DNA of 64,000 nt from Dromaius novaehollandiae (Eukaryota > Chordata > Aves > Casuariiformes > Dromaiidae): contig NC_088102.1 in the NCBI RefSeq assembly GCF_036370855.1, forward strand, positions 45,049,835 to 45,113,834, given 5' to 3'. The notes beneath the pieces were generated by a model, which saw only the letters and a program-made list of their open reading frames with translations, was not told where the DNA came from and made no database searches. Below, one piece after another: positions 51,901-62,600 of the stretch (the stretch's first letter is position 1; each line of letters opens with the position of its first letter). A program made the translations under genes and the position numbers.

Positions 51901-54900
51901 AGAGAAATACCTAACATGCTAAACCCTACAAAAACAGAGCTGAAGAATGTCAGAAATATATAAAGGGAACTGGGTGGTGAGGTGGGAGTAAGGAGAGATT
52001 GCTATGAACATACGCTAAGTTACAGAAGGGAATTTGAACCCAAAGATGGCAAGGGCATCAGCTATATCAATCTGAGTCTCAAACTGCAGAACAAACAACA
52101 GCCTGTAAGGGGCTGACTCTTCCCAGGGAAGAAGGTGCTGACTAATGCCAGAACTGACCCAAGGACCCAAAGCAACAGCACCGAAGTACACAGACCTAAA
52201 GGGAAAGTAGATTTCACCTGCAGCACCCCAGGGAAGAACTAGAAGCTCTTCTTCCTGCCGCAGGCTGTCTGTGCAAGCAGGAAGACCTGAGATGCTAGGA
52301 CCCCAATCACCTCATTCTACTCCATCCATGGAGGAGATGCTCTTGCATCCTTCCACATTTGCACAACCATCATACTCTGCATCCTAGACAGCAGTCTCTC
52401 TTACTGGTAATATCCAAAGTTTCACAGCCACTCTGACACGGGATGCAGGGAGAAGAGCTTCAGAAAAGAATGCTTACCAGCTTATGCTTTAGATCTGTAC
52501 AGGCACAAGATAAGTGTTGCCAGTACAGCTATACATATACAGCACACAAAATGCTCTTAGTATGGATACAGGTTACAGAGTAACCGTAGAGGCAGGACAG
52601 CTTTCCTAATATATCAGCAGCTGTACTAGGGCCTTTAGCCAGCAGAGACACCTCATATGGTAATATGCTTTAACAAGCTATGCTACATGAACTATACAGT
52701 ACAGATGCAGCTTCAAAAGCACAATCAATCCACAAGAGTATGATGTTCACTAAAACGACATCCCAAAGCAAAGCCTACATATGGCTTAGGACTATTTTAA
52801 GAACATTTAAATACAGGCAGAAAACTTTACAGAACTGCACTTGTACTTTACAGAGCAAGAGATGAGGCACAGTAACAAACGAAAGGCATGAGCAGAGCAA
52901 AAACAGCAGCAGCATAACTCAAGATGCACATATTTTGCATTTCCTCATCTTCCCACCATCTTCTGCTCCACAGTTCTGACCCTGAATATGAACTTGAAGT
53001 TTTAGACATTTCAACTCATTTCTTTTGATTGCAAGCACCTTACCAAGACTGAACAGTACCTAAATCAATTCAGTATCTATTCTGCTCTACTCATCTCAAT
53101 AGGGTGTTGCAACTGAAGGACTTCACTTGGTTTAATTTTTAATGTCAACCTATTAACTAGTTCACCTGTCATACCAGGAGACAGGGTAAGAAGTTGCTAT
53201 AAATCATCTACCACTCTACTGAAAGTACTATATGTCCTTTGCTTAGCTCCTAGGAAGCCATTTGCATCACTGACTTCTATAGTGCTGTCAATTAGTTTAA
53301 ACAAGTCTGTGGCTTTTTAAGGTCCAGAAGTATAATAAGAAACAGACATCCTTAGCTGACCTCCTTCATAAATAACACCATCCTTTTTGTGCTTAGATTA
53401 TAATTCTTTACTCTGCTTTTTATTTATGAACTTTATGAAAGTTGCTGAAATTCAGGCTTCTGCATTGCACTGCCACAGAACCTAGAGCCCTCAGCAGCAG
53501 AATTTAGGTTTAGCTTGTCTAAAGCAGAGGACCTTGAATGTGAAACAAAGCACATACTCTTAGGAATAAGTTATCAATGGCTCAATATATTAATTCATAA
53601 GACAGTGTAAATCAATTGGTATTTTGAAACAAGGACACTGGCAGATCTTCCTCTGTTTAGAAATCTCCTTTCTGTATCTATTTGAAGATAAAGAAAAGGG
53701 GAAGGGATGCAGCAAAAAAAGAAGTGCATTTCACATCAGCCAGAAAAAAAAAAATCTTGCTTTTCGGCTCACAAAGTTTCTTCTTGTTAAACAGGTTGGT
53801 CTATACTGCTCTCATCTCCTCCCCCACAGCTAATTCCTGCCAACATAATACATGTCTTCCCATTAGATCTTCTCTATTAAAATGGATGAAGCAAAAATAA
53901 CGCATGTATCTTTTTGGATGTCAGTGTTATCCTCAAATGGATCTTATCATCGAATGCTCAGCACAAATAAAATTTCTTTCAACTCCATTTATCTTTCCCA
54001 GATGCAATAGGATCTTACATAAAATTCATTCTTCACTGATGAAACAAACCTCTTTCTGCCCTTCTTCCCCCCCATTTATTGTCAGTGATGAAAATCCTAG
54101 CTTTGCTTTCTGGGCCACAGTGAATTAACTGAGAATTAACCCTTAATTTTCAGCAACAATCGAAACCTCAACTGAGGATACTTGACCCATTTCCTATAAC
54201 CAATAAGCACCAGAAGTGCCTGTGGATGGAATGAGAAATTCTACAGAAAGATGAAACCTTGTTGGTTCTTCCTGACCGTGCTTGATCACATAGCCTATTG
54301 CTGATCTTTCAAACCAGCATAGGTCTCATTACAGGACATCAAACTCTTCCTTTCCTTACAATGGCTCTTGGCATTACAATCTGGTACGCTAGCTCACAAG
54401 CCTGCCATGCAACTATTACATAGGAAACAGCTTCAAATTAACCACTGGGAAGCTTCAAAAAATTGACAAGAACTAGGTATTACAAACTGATCATTCCAGG
54501 TAACAAAGCTCTCACTCAGAAAAATAACACTCTTGGAGTAGAGTGGCTCATTAATTTGCTAACAGTCTCCCAAGGGCTGCCAAGACAGGGTAATGTCTCC
54601 AGAAGCCCTCTAAAGGGCTGGTCCAGGCCTGGATCTGAAACCTAGAGCTGAGTAAGCAAGAAATCGCTAAAAAAAACAATTGTCTTATCAATCGCCTGCG
54701 TGTGTGGTTGGAACAGATGAAAGGACAGAAGCAGGAATGCCAAAGGGGGAGTTAGCATGACAGAAGATAGATAAGTATAACTCTTGGTGCAGATGCAAAA
54801 GCAAACGGAACTGTGCAAACAGAACTGTGCCTCCAGCTACTGCTATCTCTCATAAAAATCACTGACAGCTGTCAATGCTGAAACAATCTAGTAAAAATAT

Positions 54901-57900
54901 GGTCACTTCTGCAGCAAAAAGAATAACAAGCTTCTATTTTTGCTCTTAACTCAGACTGCAAACCAAATGCAGTACTTCTGAATTCCTCACTAAATGAATG
55001 ACGTGCTGAGGCAGTAACAACAGAATCTACAATATGTTAAAGATCTAATGACAAGAGCAAAGGATTCGCATACAGCTGCCATTCCATCCTGCTCTCCATC
55101 TGCTTAGCCTCAATAGAACAGTATACAAGATCAAGTGTCAACAGTATGTTGATGACAGAGTTATATGCACTCTCATTTGGGTGACAAGAGGCTGTCATCC
55201 AGCTGCCTACACGTCTGGAAGGAATAAATACTAGAGGAAACAGTTGATTTAAAATTATTCAGGGAAGATGGCAGGAAGAAGTACCTGAGAAAATCATGAT
55301 GAAACTGCATACCTCTTCTCAGCCCATGGGCAGATCTGGAAGTAATTCATCTAGACTCCCCTCCTCCACCTGAATTTGGCAAGATGACTGTACCTAAATC
55401 ATCTCAAATGTAGAACCACCATTGCCATAATTGTTTCTATATAGTTAAAGCAATGTTTCTATGGTATAGTAGCTGCTGGGGGGACATCCTCTGTTTATCC
55501 ATGAAGATACAGCATGTGCAGAGAAGCTGCACCATCTCCATACATGATTGTGTTATGATTTAGCCCAGAAGTTCTCAAACATTATAAAGCTGCCTAAAGT
55601 CCACAACCAAATTAATCTAACATATTGCAGATCATGTGCAGCTCTGTGTAAACCTCAGTGGTACCTGCAGCAACGAATTGCATTTTTTGATGAGGCATCT
55701 TGGATGCTGCATATAGCTCTCACCCAGCAGCCTATAGAAGCACTGCTTTCCAAAATGGGTTCTAGAAGTTCTGTTTTTCTGACTTCTAAATAGGCTGCAA
55801 AAGCCTGTGTTTTCTCCAAACTTCCCACCTCTGAAACTCAGCTGTTTCAACAGAAATCCCAGTACAACTGCTATCTGTACCAAGCTAGAGACCAGCTAAA
55901 AGCAGTTCCCTCGCTACACTGTTCAGCTACAGATAGATTTCAGAGATGTTATCTAAGTTTGCCAGAATAAAATCTGTCTCAGGCTTACACATGCCACGCT
56001 CTTGTTAAAAGCCAGCACTACTAGTAGGCTTTTTAAGCCTCAGTTTGAAAAACAAACTTGTTGTTAGGCAAAGGCAGGTTTCTATCTCAAATGCTAAGCA
56101 GATCAATCTTAAGGGAGGGAATGGAAAGAGCCTGAATCTGTCTCATGACTCTACCATACTTGATGACAATTCACTACTTTTACTCCATTTCTGCGTGCAG
56201 TTTCATAACTGCCAAATCACATCAATCCTGACCTGTAGAACTCTATTAAAATCCTTTCCACCACAGCAAGTTGTATAGATAGCATACAGCTCTATAACCA
56301 AGAGGCAGCTTAGCACAATCCAAAGGTGCTGTAGCCCTCAGAGAGGGCATTTCTCCCCAGCTCTGAAAGTTACACCAGCTGCTAGTTGATTTCTAGGTGC
56401 AATTAAATGCATTAGGGTTTCATGTAAGAAAGCTAATTAAATTGTATCTTCGAAACCTCACTTTCAATAGCAAGAGGGAGGAAACTGTCTGAGGAATAGG
56501 ATCTTGCATTTCCCTGACTGCAAGTCAGGGATGGCAGAGGAATGGTCTTTCCATTTTAATTGGAAGCAGAAATAATCACTGTATTTCACCACTCAGCTGG
56601 TTCCCAAGCTTTTGCAGTGACTTATTGGCCATATTGCCAAGCCTTACTCTCCCAGTCCATCATCGATTGCAAATCAAAAGTTGTTTGAGGAAGAACGACA
56701 GACCATGGGACAGCTTTTAAGGATTTCCATGGAATCTCATGTAGCATTTCTCTTCAATTTATCTCTTGGGAGTTTTGCAAGTAATGTAAAATTAAAATAT
56801 ACACAAGGCATTGGTTCAGAGCATGGCTATGACTTATTTTTAATTAAAAAGCTAAGCAATGATTGCTTTATGTCACAAACTGTTTTGGCAGAGAGGCAAC
56901 AAAGATGCTTCCTATTTCCCTCCAATGTATATTTTAAATTATAGATTGAAGAATTCAGCTCCAGTAGTGCCTTCTTCCTAAACCTTTTCTACTGCACGCT
57001 GGCCAAGCTGCAAACAAGTTTTTACTCAACTGAATATGAATACAGCAGCCACTGTCAAGATTGTGTGTGCTAGGAATATTATGAAGTGTTCTATTTTAAA
57101 CTCTATTTATTTCACATGTCCTGAAAAGCATTAGAAACTTATGAAAGTGTCTTATTGCAAAACTCAAGACAGAAGAAACAAAAGTTGATTTACCAATTTT
57201 TACAACTAGATGAAAGGAACAAATTAACAGTTCTGTTTTCCAAGCCTGGTCCTACAGACAGCACAAAGATGACCAACAACATGCCAGAATGCTGAAACAA
57301 TATTCAACATCATCCCAGAGGAAGGCTCTTTAACCAAAATAATTCAAATTAATCTAATTGTGACCCTGTCACATAGGCGGAAAACTGGAAATCCAAAGCA
57401 GTCAGAAATTAGATATACTTAACATCTTCAATCGTGATGTGGAAAAGGAGAAAAAACAGCATTAGTTAGCAAATCCTGCTAGAGTGGATAGATTTGAAAA
57501 CCCTGCTAGAGTGGATAGATTTGAAAACCCTGCTAGAGTGGATAGATTTGAAAACATGAGGGAAAGGTTTTTGGAGACTAAAAATACATATGCAAGAAAG
57601 ATGAAAAAAGCAACCTTTAGAATACATGCAATCCATCTGGAGAAAAATCCAGAAGTACAATGGATGAGAAAGGCAGGGGTGCAGTGATGTGAGCAAGTCT
57701 GAAAAGAAAGAGTGGGGAAAAATTGGATAAAATTTTCAATGCACCAGAACGGCAAAAACAGACGTCGGTTTTTGACTGCATAAGCAAAGCCCTGTTGTCC
57801 AAAAAAAGTAAGAAAAATGTCTTTTGTGGTGTTCTGGTAAGATATTCCATAAATTTAAATGTATCCCAGGACAAGGTAAAAAAAAAAAAAAAAAAAAAAC

Positions 57901-59688
57901 ACAACACACACAAACGGATATTTTGGAGAGAATTCAGGAAAGATAGACAACTAAAAGCTGGAACATTGAATTACAAGAAAAGATTAAGGGAACATTAAGC
58001 ATTATTTCACTAAGTGGTGACTAAGAGCAAGGGTACAAGCATTTGAAGAATATAAAACATCATGGCGAAAGAAGATATGTTTGAAATGGAGATGAAGAAA
58101 TATAGATGGAAGAAATCGGAATGGAAGATTTAGACAGAAGCTTAAGGCTAGAAGCCTCACCAACTGGAGTTTAGAGCCAAATGTAAAGAATGGATGAGAG
58201 AAAAGAATCCTACCACAGCCCTTTACAGGAAGGGATACGATGTGAAATAACAGGATTTCTCCATCTTCATTTATTATGATGTGGTAAAAAGACTGTGGGA
58301 AGAAACATTCCAGTATCTGGCAGAGAAACCTACAAATGTCAGTGGGATCTTAAAATAAATGAAAGAAGCAGTATCAGGGCAAACTAGACTGTTAAAAGGG
58401 TCTAACAGGATACTGAACCCATGTAACTAGTGATCTCTTGATAGCTACGCAGCTTTCAGCAATTGCACCTACTGACCACGTAGTGCTGTTTTCATAAATC
58501 CTCTTTAATCTATCAGTCTTCTACCTTAAGACACCCATGCTAGGAGAATAGTAGTCCAGAACCAGGGCTCAAAAAGTGATGACTTGGTTCCCTAAAAAAT
58601 ATCCTCATCATTGACTTTACCTTGCCTCAGCGTGGAGCAGGTGATGAAAATGTGTTTCACATCAGCTGATAGAACAGCTACATTCTAATGCTGAATCAAG
58701 CAATTTGTCCCAGAGACAAGTCTCTCCCCAATACGAGGTCAACTGACAGATGGCTCAGAGCAATCCTTATACATTGGGAAAACTCCATTAGTTGCTGGGG
58801 AAACCCAGCAACTAACAACTAGGCTAGAGCCAAAGCAAGACAAAATCATTTGCAAAAACACACAGAAAAAAATTACACATACACTCACCCTCATAGAGGT
58901 TTCTCCACCATGGGGCTGTTGCAGCCTGAAGACTTGAGCGACCATGTGTTCTGTGGAGGGGTGCAACAGGATACGTCGGGAAGCCAGTCCCACCATTACA
59001 TATCTGCCCATTGGAGACAGGCTCACAGAAATAGCGTTAGGGCCTATAAACAGAATAGTGGTTATTTTTCTTGAAGGCTGTTATCCCTCCCCACCCCTCC
59101 TCCTCACAGCTTCTTCATTCTCTCCCAGCATTCCTGTAATGCAGGACATGCTAAGCTTATTCTCACAGGGGATAGAAAGGAATAAGCAGACCTGCACAAG
59201 TCCAAATTTTGCAGTAATTTTCCCTGCGGTAAGTGGCCTCCCATAAAGATACTGTCTTATGAAGTCAGAGACTTTCCCTTAACAGCTCCCTCCCTACCAG
59301 CACTTTGTATGTCCAGATAGTATCACAAGCTCCTCTCTAGCAGTACTACATTTGTGGCTGTTGGAAGGCCAATAAAATATGTCCTCTTACTACAGTAGAC
59401 TGTCACCGATGTTCAGACTACTACATTTCTCATTGAAGGCTGAGCTCCGAGGTAACTTCTCGCACTCCCACCCACCCTGACTTCTTGCTGAAAGCTTACC
59501 AAATCGTTTTGTGTAAAGCATCTCGCCCAAGTTGTGGGGTGCCAGAGAATACACAGCTAGTATTCCTTCATCAGGGAAGCCCCTCTGACTGCTGGGAATG
59601 AAGGCTGCCAGTAGCTGCCCATCTGCAGAGATATCGCAGCTAGCATCATTGTAAATCTTGCAGTTTTGAACAAGCACGTTCACAGAGG
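18210..59688 (-). CDS. AMBRA1: AMBRA1, 3' part of a spliced gene (six exons)
   Basis: The join is complement(18210..18700, 26363..26556, 28277..28369, 46210..46349, 58889..59043, 59500..59688). It gives 1262 coding bases: two bases of a split codon, about 419 codons and a TAG stop. All introns are GT/AG and all phases agree. The product matches human AMBRA1 from the start of its C-terminal propeller half to the last residues (RNR), as I recall that protein. Known role of the family: scaffold of autophagy initiation with BECN1 and ULK1, and substrate receptor of the CUL4-DDB1 ubiquitin ligase, including for D-type cyclins; it acts in cytosol, at ER and at mitochondria. Visible here are the C-terminal half of the split WD40 propeller, the region of the LC3-interacting motif, two TQT dynein-light-chain motifs and a serine/glutamate-rich tail. 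From the first TQT to the end is 194 residues, against about 195 in human. No frameshift or premature stop is seen. The 5' exons are outside the window. Confidence 0.96.
18862..18909. repeat. Homopolymer A48
   Basis: Uninterrupted run of 48 A on the plus strand, which is U48 in the AMBRA1 pre-mRNA, about 160-210 bases upstream of the last-exon acceptor. No SINE or LINE body is recognised beside it. Confidence 0.95.
21689..21711 (+). repeat. Homopolymer G23
   Basis: Uninterrupted run of 23 G on the plus strand, C23 in the AMBRA1 transcript. Such long poly-G is rare and length errors in assembly are possible. Confidence 0.9.
22013..22050. repeat. Perfect 19-bp tandem duplication
   Basis: Two identical copies of ATAGGAAAAATTGAAGAGT at 22013-22031 and 22032-22050. 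Confidence 0.95.
23711..23732. repeat. Homopolymer T22
   Basis: Run of 22 T on the plus strand (A22 in the transcript strand), possibly the tail of an old minus-strand retrocopy. No body recognised. Confidence 0.9.
24005..24130 (-). mobile_element. MIR-like SINE relic
   Basis: The plus strand reads like reverse-complement MIR: CTAATTAATCTTCACAGCCC, ACAATGGGAAGATATTTTCC, then AATTTGCCCTACGTCACATA and CCAAGTTAGTGGTAGC (compare tcctcacaa, atggggaaactga, cttgcccaaggtcacaca, tagtgg). Confidence 0.55.
24735..24835 (-). mobile_element. MIR-like SINE relic
   Basis: CCCATTTTACAGGTCAAGCC, ACTTGCAAGGATGTGCAGCA, AGTCAGAGTCTGAGCCAGAG: the order and wording of reverse-complement MIR (cattttacag, acttgcccaaggtcacacagcaagtcagtggcagagcc). 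Confidence 0.55.
26363..26556 (-). CDS. AMBRA1: AMBRA1 exon with two TQT dynein-light-chain motifs
   Basis: 194 bases: one base closing the split Gly codon, 64 codons, and one base opening the next Gly codon. The acceptor is ctcttttcag before 26556 and the donor gtaaga after 26363. The peptide starts [20 protein letters not shown] and later contains [10 protein letters not shown] and [13 protein letters not shown] occurs at exon residues 34-36 and 46-48, the same 12-residue spacing as human 1104-1106 and 1116-1118. In human AMBRA1 these motifs bind dynein light chain DYNLL1 and tie the complex to microtubules until autophagy starts. The exon's end ([12 protein letters not shown]) is acidic, flexible and less like human. 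Confidence 0.96.
26557..28276 (-). other. AMBRA1: AMBRA1 intron, 1.7 kb
   Basis: Donor gtgagt, acceptor ttttcag. Includes an A-run near 27840-27852. No gene or clear repeat recognised. Confidence 0.9.
28277..28369 (-). CDS. AMBRA1: AMBRA1 exon carrying the LC3-interacting region
   Basis: 93 bases: one base closing the Glu codon from the previous exon, 30 codons, and two bases of a Gly codon. The acceptor is catttcaag before 28369 and the donor gtgagt after 28277. The peptide begins [18 protein letters not shown] and ends RSTERP. In human this exon encodes the published LIR, with core Trp-Asp-Gln-Leu at about 1049-1052. Here Trp is codon 28339-28341, but the Leu position (28330-28332) is CAG, Gln. 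Neighbouring residues also differ (YH for YY, NEN for NET). No other W/F/Y-x-x-L/I/V core is seen in this exon. All else about the exon, including length and phase, fits a functional gene. Confidence 0.95.
33194..33205. repeat. Homopolymer C12
   Basis: Twelve consecutive C on the plus strand. Confidence 0.9.
33841..33973. repeat. Compound TA/CA microsatellite
   Basis: Alternating purine-pyrimidine tract of (TA)n, (CA)n and CATA units, interrupted by AGAAATATATACATATATAT, which occurs twice (once with a C interruption after). Confidence 0.95.
36004..36043. repeat. Perfect 20-bp tandem duplication
   Basis: Two identical copies of TATGAAGATTAAAGGAAGCA at 36004-36023 and 36024-36043. Confidence 0.95.
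40288..40659. mobile_element. Possible non-autonomous hAT-like DNA transposon relic
   Basis: The left end CAGCTGTGCCCAGCCT and the reverse complement of the right end CAAGGGTACTCAATCT agree at about 11 of 16 positions and resemble the hAT terminal form CAGnGnTnCCCAAnCT. About 370 bp long. No clear 8-bp target duplication survives, so this is a by-eye call. Confidence 0.35.
42230..43190 (-). mobile_element. CR1-type LINE relic, antisense, about 1 kb
   Basis: The plus strand follows reverse-complement CR1 3' text over a long stretch: CTCTTCTCTAGTTGTACCAG, then ATGATCAACTAAAATCCCAGG (compare tgatccactatgacccccagatc), CATTTCTACAGCTCCAGTC, TCTGATCCTTCCCTGATGAC, and CAACCAGCCCCAGGACAAG with TTCTTAGGGAAGCCC (compare ggccccaggattgagccctggggaac). 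Heavily diverged. It may extend further right, to about 44.1 kb, but I cannot support that. Confidence 0.65.
46210..46349 (-). CDS. AMBRA1: AMBRA1 exon, end of the WD40 propeller
   Basis: 140 bases: 46 codons plus two bases of a split Glu codon (GA|G). The acceptor reads gctgtttcag before 46349 and the donor gtaagt after 46210. The peptide starts [20 protein letters not shown] and continues [20 protein letters not shown] to the end LVICRP. It contains a final WD40-like blade ([26 protein letters not shown]) and is nearly identical to human as I remember it. The serine of the INSARW stretch lies about where a regulatory phosphoserine (reported near human residue 1014) controls LC3 binding; I place that from memory, to within a residue or so. 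Confidence 0.96.
46675..46704. repeat. Perfect 15-bp tandem duplication
   Basis: Two copies of CTAGCTGTTAGACAA at 46675-46689 and 46690-46704. A similar near-duplication of TGCTTTCTAGTCT occurs at about 47129-47154. Confidence 0.95.
49495..49592 (-). mobile_element. Possible hAT-Charlie-like terminal fragment
   Basis: On the minus strand the piece begins GCAGTGGTTCTAAACTGGTT, like a hAT-Charlie terminus (CAGTGGTTCTCAAACT), and goes on with TGGACCCTTGCTGGTC. No matching second terminus found. Confidence 0.3.
50374..50475 (+). mobile_element. Weak MIR-like relic
   Basis: GGTTAAGTCATTTATCTCTG then TACATCTCTATTTTCAAAGA resembles the MIR core (aagtcatttaacctctctgtgcctcagttttcc...). Short and uncertain. 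Confidence 0.25.
57474..57554. repeat. 27-bp tandem repeat, three copies
   Basis: Units at 57474-57500, 57501-57527 and 57528-57554, built of CCCTGCTAGAGTGG followed by ATAGATTTGAAAA. Copies are identical save the first base (T for C). The unit is a multiple of three, so frames stay open through it on both strands. There is no evidence that it is coding. Confidence 0.95.
57878..57899. repeat. Homopolymer A22
   Basis: Run of 22 A on the plus strand, followed by CACAACACACACAAAC. Confidence 0.9.
58788..58815. repeat. Perfect 12-bp inverted repeat with 4-base loop
   Basis: TTAGTTGCTGGG (58788-58799), loop GAAA, CCCAGCAACTAA (58804-58815). In the AMBRA1 pre-mRNA the loop reads UUUC and the stem lies about 74-101 nt past the 5' splice site of the 58889-59043 exon. 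Confidence 0.95.
58889..59043 (-). CDS. AMBRA1: AMBRA1 exon, propeller blade
   Basis: 155 bases: the acceptor reads ctgtttatag before 59043, then two bases finish the split Gly codon and 51 codons follow to ATG AGG. The donor is gtgagt after 58889, in phase 0. The peptide starts [20 protein letters not shown], continues through [20 protein letters not shown], and ends HGGETSMR. It matches the human propeller segment almost residue for residue. The preceding intron is short (59044-59499, 456 bases) and the following one is 12.5 kb. A perfect 12-bp hairpin lies about 75-100 bases into the following intron. Confidence 0.95.
59044..59499 (-). other. AMBRA1: AMBRA1 intron, 456 bases
   Basis: Short intron between two propeller exons. 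Donor gtaagc and acceptor ttatag. Nothing else recognised in it. Confidence 0.93.
59500..59688 (-). CDS. AMBRA1: AMBRA1 exon, first of the C-terminal propeller exons
   Basis: 189 bases: two bases finishing a codon, 62 whole codons, and one base that starts a Gly codon completed in the next exon. The acceptor reads ctttgcag before 59688 and the donor gtaagc after 59500. The peptide runs from [20 protein letters not shown] to the end MLYTKRF and includes [10 protein letters not shown] and [15 protein letters not shown]. Strands of this kind ([19 protein letters not shown]) are typical WD40 blades. In human AMBRA1 this segment belongs to the C-terminal half of a propeller whose other half is at the N terminus. 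The first residues (ASV) differ from human as I recall it, while the rest is near identical. This is the most 5' exon I can find in the window. Confidence 0.95.
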
Positions 59689-62600
59689 CTGCAAAGAAGA
59701 AAGGAAAGAACAGTGATTAAAGCACTGAAGTTCAACCCAGAATAAAGCAAAATTAAAACCTAATGCTGAAGGAAGAACCATCCACGCAAAAAGTGTTTGA
59801 GAAATTTAGCTTCCTCCAAAAGTTTATGAAATGTTAATATCCTGATAAAAACAAAACTTACTCCAAAACAGACGTAAGGCACTACAATGAGCCTAGGGAA
59901 TGAAATCTACTTACCTCCTGGAACCTTCATCAGACAGGAACTAGGCGTGGCTGCATTTTATTAAACCCCTCCTTTCTTTAGCATAACACCATCCTTTCTA
60001 AAGGACAGCACAGCTTAAACAAGTCCCGAATCATGATTCTCTGACAAACTCCAGCAGTGGTATCATTAGAAACAGGACACCTTGATTCATTTCCCCTTCT
60101 CATGTGGAGCCCACAGTCCCACCTCCCCTTATCCCCAATAAACAGTAGGTAAGAGAAACATTCCTCCCTGTAGGCACAGGGACTGACAGCTGATTTTTAT
60201 ACCATGGATAAAGCTAGTGAAAAAGGGCAGAGACTTCTCTAGCCAGCTCACCACTCAATTACTCCAGTATGAGAAACAAAATGGGAATGTATGAGACTCA
60301 CTCATGTAACTAGTGAAGTAACTGTTTAGCAGAAAGGGCAGTGAGCACAATTCGGAAGACATGAGTTTTAGTTCCATCTCTGCCAGTGAGCATCTGAGTG
60401 ACCTCATACAAGTATTTTCCCCTGTGCCTTGTGTACTCAGCCTATACATGCTTTGGGCTATTGACTCTTACTACGCACCTGTGCCATTGTAGCACAATGA
60501 GGCTACAAGGCCTACTGGCAAACTCACGATCATGAATGGTTCAAAGGTGGTTTGATAAGACAAGGATGGAGTTATATTTGCTCCCTCAGCCTGACCTAAA
60601 GCACTCCAATTTTTGAATAACATTGCTGCAACTATTCCAGAAGGTTTTGAGCGGAAATTGCATAGACCATATGTGGGAGGCAGGGGGAACTTCACATTCT
60701 AATATTTTCAAACTAAAGGGACTACAGAAATTAAAAAAAAATAAAAATAAAAAAATAAAGCCCACATTTGCAATATGGTGACTTTGCATGCTAGAAGACT
60801 GCACGCCCTGTCCCACACACTTGAAGCTATGGCATAATGCAGAGAACTATGTCAACATCTATAGTCCAGGAACTCTTCTAAACCTTCACATCCTGCCCAG
60901 CATACAAGCAGCTTTGATTTGTTCAGCTAAAATGGCACAAGTTACAAAAGTACTTCTTGGGCTATACTACTTATAAGTCTAACAAAAGAGCAGTGCCAAG
61001 AAAGCTTTCATACATACTTTTGAAAGCCTGAACTTCCAAATCAAATCAAGGCTGTAACTGAATGCTTTAACAAACTGGCACAGCTGCCAGAAGAAACAAT
61101 CCCTGCCCAACACTTCTGTGAAAAGCTGCATCAGGTAACTGATACAGCTGAAAAATCTCTAGGTTATTTTTCAGGCAGAACAGTTTCCTAACCTAGTATG
61201 CTACATGGCCACATAGACACTTGCAGCAGCAGAAAAAGTAGTCATGATAGGGAGTCAAACAGGACTGCTCCTCCCAGCATGGCTGATCTAAAGTGCTCAC
61301 TGAACATCATCTTTATTTTTCTCTCATCTTGAAGACACTTTACATAGGAACTGCTTTCCTATTTGGTTGAGTAGGAATCATCAACTTCTATTGTTTCATT
61401 TAAGAAACCCCAATTAAAGAAAAGCATTAAAAATGCACTATTTAATTACATTCTGTACCAAACCACCTACACCTGTACTCTAAAATCATCCAGCCATTTT
61501 TTCAGTCTCAGAGCTGCCAAAAACAGGAATTTTCAGCCTAGTATAAACAAAAAGGTGTTGAACAGAAAAAGGTAAAGAATGGTAGTCACTGCCAGTGCCA
61601 TAATAACAAAACCCAAAATATACATGGTACTTCAAAGAACAGACAGTCCAAAAGATTACAAGACTCCTGAGTACTCAGGCCAAAGCTGAATGAACAGAAA
61701 GACCACAGAACAGAGACTGAAGACTGTACCACTTAATTTTCAAAAAGGACCAACTGAAATTTACCATCACTTTTTATCTAGGCTTTACTCAAGTACTCAT
61801 TATGCCACTACAAGAGAAGATGGGCATTAACACAAGAACTGCAGTATAAGCAGGGAACTAAAGGATGCATGACAACAGGTTGCACTATTGTTATCTCCAT
61901 CAAAATGGGAGGATTCCTGCAGAGTTCTTCCATGACTCATTTCAAAACCAGTCCTAGTTTCTGCCTTTATCAATGGGCTAGACAAAAAGAGTGGAGTTGG
62001 CTGATGAATTCTGTTGGTAAAATTGCATGATTTTATTAACAGAGAATGATCAGAACACAGATGGAGAACTGAACTACACAGAAGCATAAAAAGTGAAGTG
62101 AAAAAAAATTCTAGTGTTAACATTTACACATTTCTGTTTTATCTAGGAGCTTGTCAGTTGGAAGGAGATTATCAACTTTGGTGATCATAGCAGTGACTGA
62201 GCCATCCACATGGCATAACAGTGAAAGAGATGGCAATCCTAAACTGCATCAGGCAGCACACTTTCCATAGAAATATCTGTGCTAATATAAAAGCTTGTGC
62301 CGAGACCACATGCAGAATACTGGGTACAGTTTTAGTCATTTGTGTTCAAGAAAGATTAAGCCCTAAAAAGGGAACAAGTCCATCAACAAGCTCTGAAGAT
62401 GACAGGGGAAATGCAAAACCTATTTTTGAGGGAATGAGAGTGTAGTTAAAAAATATTGAGAGGAAAGAGGATTGTATTTACAGAAAGTATCAGAAACATA
62501 AACGTCAAAGAACATCATCCTACTTCTCTTAACAAATAATGTTGACAGGTGAGTAAATGGGTAAAAAACATCCATTAAGCTTAGAAATTAGGTGATTTAT

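Larger units (their letters stand above)
46350..58888 (-). other. AMBRA1: AMBRA1 intron, 12.5 kb
   Basis: Donor gtgagt, acceptor tttcag. Contains a 15-bp tandem duplication (46675-46704), a possible hAT end (49495-49592), an A20 run (50657-50676), a 27-bp triplicate (57474-57554), A22 (57878-57899) and a perfect hairpin (58788-58815). No nested gene recognised. Confidence 0.9.
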
